In this document: in pieces, positions 62,816 through 64,000 of the stretch
Numbering within the stretch: the first letter of the stretch is position 1
How the letters are laid out: each line of letters starts with the position of its first letter
Source of the DNA: Flavobacterium limnophilum
Lineage (GTDB): Bacteria; Bacteroidota; Bacteroidia; Flavobacteriales; Flavobacteriaceae
DNA length: 64,000 nt
Assembly (NCBI RefSeq): GCF_027111315.2
Contig: NZ_CP114289.2
Coordinates: 1,116,001-1,180,000 of the forward strand
Direction of reading: 5' to 3'
Notes under the pieces: model-generated
Databases searched by the model: none
Seen by the model: the letters and a program-made list of their open reading frames with translations, nothing else
Told to the model about the DNA's origin: nothing
Translations under genes and position numbers: made by a program

Positions 62816-62888
62816 AATATAAAAATTAAAATAACCTCAACAATTGGGACTTTAGTAAAAACAAGCGGCGTGGGACATCAATAAATCA

Positions 62889-63000
62889 GCCACAGAGGTA
62901 CCGCCAAGCACCCATTGCACCAATAAACTGAGCCCACGCCTTGCGTGGGCGAACAGTATATTTTCTGGTGCAATTCAAAAATTTGGCGGTTTTCCGTGGC
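62889..63000 (+). ncRNA. Candidate structured RNA: nested four-stem hairpin
   Basis: Four nested stems in 112 nt: GCCAC/GTGGC (62889-62893 with 62996-63000), ACCGCCAA/TTGGCGGT (62900-62907 with 62983-62990), ATTGCACCA/TGGTGCAAT (62914-62922 with 62966-62974) and GCCCACGC/GCGTGGGC (62932-62939 with 62943-62950). It is GC-rich inside AT-rich DNA and is followed 31 nt later by an intrinsic terminator on the plus strand. It lies between the RteC-like and excisionase-like genes in a gap without plus-strand genes (62663-63232). Alternatives are a DNA-level cruciform, a binding site for the RteC-like protein or a mobile palindrome. Confidence 0.55.
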
Positions 63001-63030
63001 ACAGTAAATAACTTTCGCTACCTATATGTT

Positions 63031-63054
63031 AAAGAGTCTCAAACTCTTTTTTTT
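63031..63054 (+). terminator. Terminator after the structured element
   Basis: AAAGAGT and ACTCTTT with a CTCAA loop, followed by a run of T to 63054. It follows no protein gene on this strand, so it should serve the element at 62889. Confidence 0.8.
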
Positions 63055-63232
63055 CAAGAAACAAATTTAGACATTATTCAACAAGTATCATAATTCCATT
63101 CCACTTTAAAAAACTTTTTTTCGCTTAACCCTTAATATCATTGACTTCAATGGGGGGTTGCGCAACCCTAGCAACTGTTTTGGTATTGTTCTTTTTTTTC
63201 TCTTTGCTTCCATAACCAAAACCTCAAAAAAA

Positions 63233-63520
63233 ATGGCAGTAGAAATAATAACTCGCGAAGACCTAGATCAATTTCGCTTGCTTCTCCTAAAAGACATCAC
63301 CGAAATATTAAATTCCAAACCAGATCATTCCAAAAAATGGCTCAAAGCCAAAGAAGTCCGTGAACTACTTAAAATTTCCCCATGCACACTCCAAAACCTT
63401 CGAATCAATGGATCACTGACATTCACCAAAATTGGCGCCACGCTTTACTATGACAATACCGACATCGAAAAACTGCTCAACAAAAACAAAATTGCTGCAT
63501 TACCAACACTTTTCAAATAA
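63233..63520 (+). CDS. Excisionase-like helix-turn-helix protein
   Basis: A 95-residue protein from ATG 63233; an upstream TTG (63158) would add 25 unlike residues. The HTH of the MerR/Xis type is in WLKAKEVRELLKISPCTLQN and is followed by the wing LTFTKIGATLYYDNTDIEKLL. Such proteins bend DNA for excision (Xis) or act as regulators in Bacteroidota conjugative elements. In CTnDOT the RteC protein activates the xis operon, and here an RteC-like gene lies 570 bp upstream. It precedes an HTH protein that runs off the window. Confidence 0.85.
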   Translation: MAVEIITREDLDQFRLLLLKDITEILNSKPDHSKKWLKAKEVRELLKISPCTLQNLRINGSLTFTKIGATLYYDNTDIEKLLNKNKIAALPTLFK

Positions 63521-63588
63521 CCCCATCAAAACTTAATCCAAAACTACCCGATTTACCAATAACCAACAACCAATAACCGACACCCCCT

Positions 63589-64000
63589 ATGAACTACATC
63601 AAACACCTAACAGGTTTCTTTGACCGGGTCTCCGAGGATTGGACACTCAATCCTACCCATGTCAGTTTATACATTGCATTATTTCATTACTGGAACACCA
63701 GCCGCTTTCAAAACCCAATTAGCTTAACACGAGGTGAAGTGATGCGAATAAGTAAAATCAGTTCAAAGGCAACCTATCACAAGTGTATTAAAGATTTAAA
63801 TGACAAAGGCTATATAAAATACGAGCCTTCAAATAACCCATTCAAAGGCAGTTTGGCAACCCTTTTTGATTTCTCGGACTATCTCAAACCAGTTCAAAAA
63901 AAAGCCATCTCTCCTAAAAAAAATTTACCAAATAATGAACTAGTAATGAACAAGCAGGGGACAAGTAGTGAGACAACTACTGGTACAAGCAATGAACAAG
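63589..64000 (+). CDS. HTH/replication-initiator-like protein of conjugative elements, C-terminally truncated by the window
   Basis: 137 codons from ATG 63589, open at the window edge. The start YIKHLTGFFDRVSEDWTLNP and the following SLYIALFHYWNTSRF, LTRGEVMRISKISSKATYHK and LNDKGYIKYEPSNNPFKGS form the winged-helix segment found in proteins that lie just upstream of mobilisation genes in Bacteroidota conjugative transposons. The last visible residues are low-complexity Thr/Ser-rich. It should regulate or start DNA transfer or replication of the element. The end is not visible. Confidence 0.8.
   Translation, partial: MNYIKHLTGFFDRVSEDWTLNPTHVSLYIALFHYWNTSRFQNPISLTRGEVMRISKISSKATYHKCIKDLNDKGYIKYEPSNNPFKGSLATLFDFSDYLKPVQKKAISPKKNLPNNELVMNKQGTSSETTTGTSNEQ

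Overview
The window is chromosomal DNA from a member of the Bacteroidota, most likely Flavobacterium or a close relative. The DNA is AT-rich, Shine-Dalgarno sequences are essentially absent, and two tRNA genes carry textbook Bacteroidota promoters (TTTG, 19 nt, TAnnTTTG). Gene content also fits: SusC-plug-like repeats in a BlaR homologue, an arg cluster built around a transcarbamylase of the acyl-ornithine type, and an RteC/IntDOT-like mobile element.

Layout. (1) 1-6328: the end of a polysaccharide-utilisation locus for a probably sulfated glycosaminoglycan-like substrate: C-terminal part of a family 8 polysaccharide lyase, a formylglycine sulfatase, a heparinase II/III-type lyase, an esterase-like alpha/beta hydrolase and a CBM9-like protein. 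(2) 6685-15677: a same-strand sugar module: nucleotidyltransferase, N-acetylhexosamine kinase-like protein, epimerase, FucP/NagP-type transporter, Gfo/Idh oxidoreductase, NagB-PIG-L fusion and a phosphohexomutase. Together these could take released GalNAc/GlcNAc to fructose-6-phosphate. (3) 15926-17271 and 38674-40019: two apparently identical 1346-bp IS256-family elements in opposite orientation, each with its own A-rich 8-bp target duplication. (4) 17360-28413 (minus strand): an arginine plus proline operon (GNAT, argG, argC, argD, proA, proB, small membrane protein, argF', argB, argE-like, argH). Several spacers hold palindromic repeats of different families, and a short leader ORF lies upstream. 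(5) 28523-38541: lipoprotein, fumarylacetoacetase, glyA, GNAT, pyruvate formate-lyase with its activase and an OFA-type transporter, and a Qnr-like pentapeptide protein. (6) 40031-44248: tRNA-Arg, blaR/blaI-like signalling pair with three evenly spaced candidate operators, and a frameshifted MFS gene. (7) 44658-50810: class V aminotransferase, then a DigH-like glycosidase, AmpG-like permease and NagZ-like GH3, which reads as a peptidoglycan-recycling unit. (8) 50911-59129: thiol peroxidases, thioredoxin, DgkA, FtsK, LolA, LptF/G-type permease and RibBA. (9) 59297 to the end: tRNA-Ser, then the left part of an integrated element (tyrosine recombinase, RteC-like regulator, a small HhH-like ORF, a nested-hairpin candidate RNA with its own terminator, an excisionase-like HTH protein and a truncated HTH protein).

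Most genes are ordinary for the group. The less usual signals are the structured element at 62889-63054, the arg leader, the triple BlaI dyads, the palindrome-filled arg spacers, the missing zinc ligands in RibBA and the hairpin between pflB and pflA. All functional calls rest on reading motifs by eye; no database search was run.
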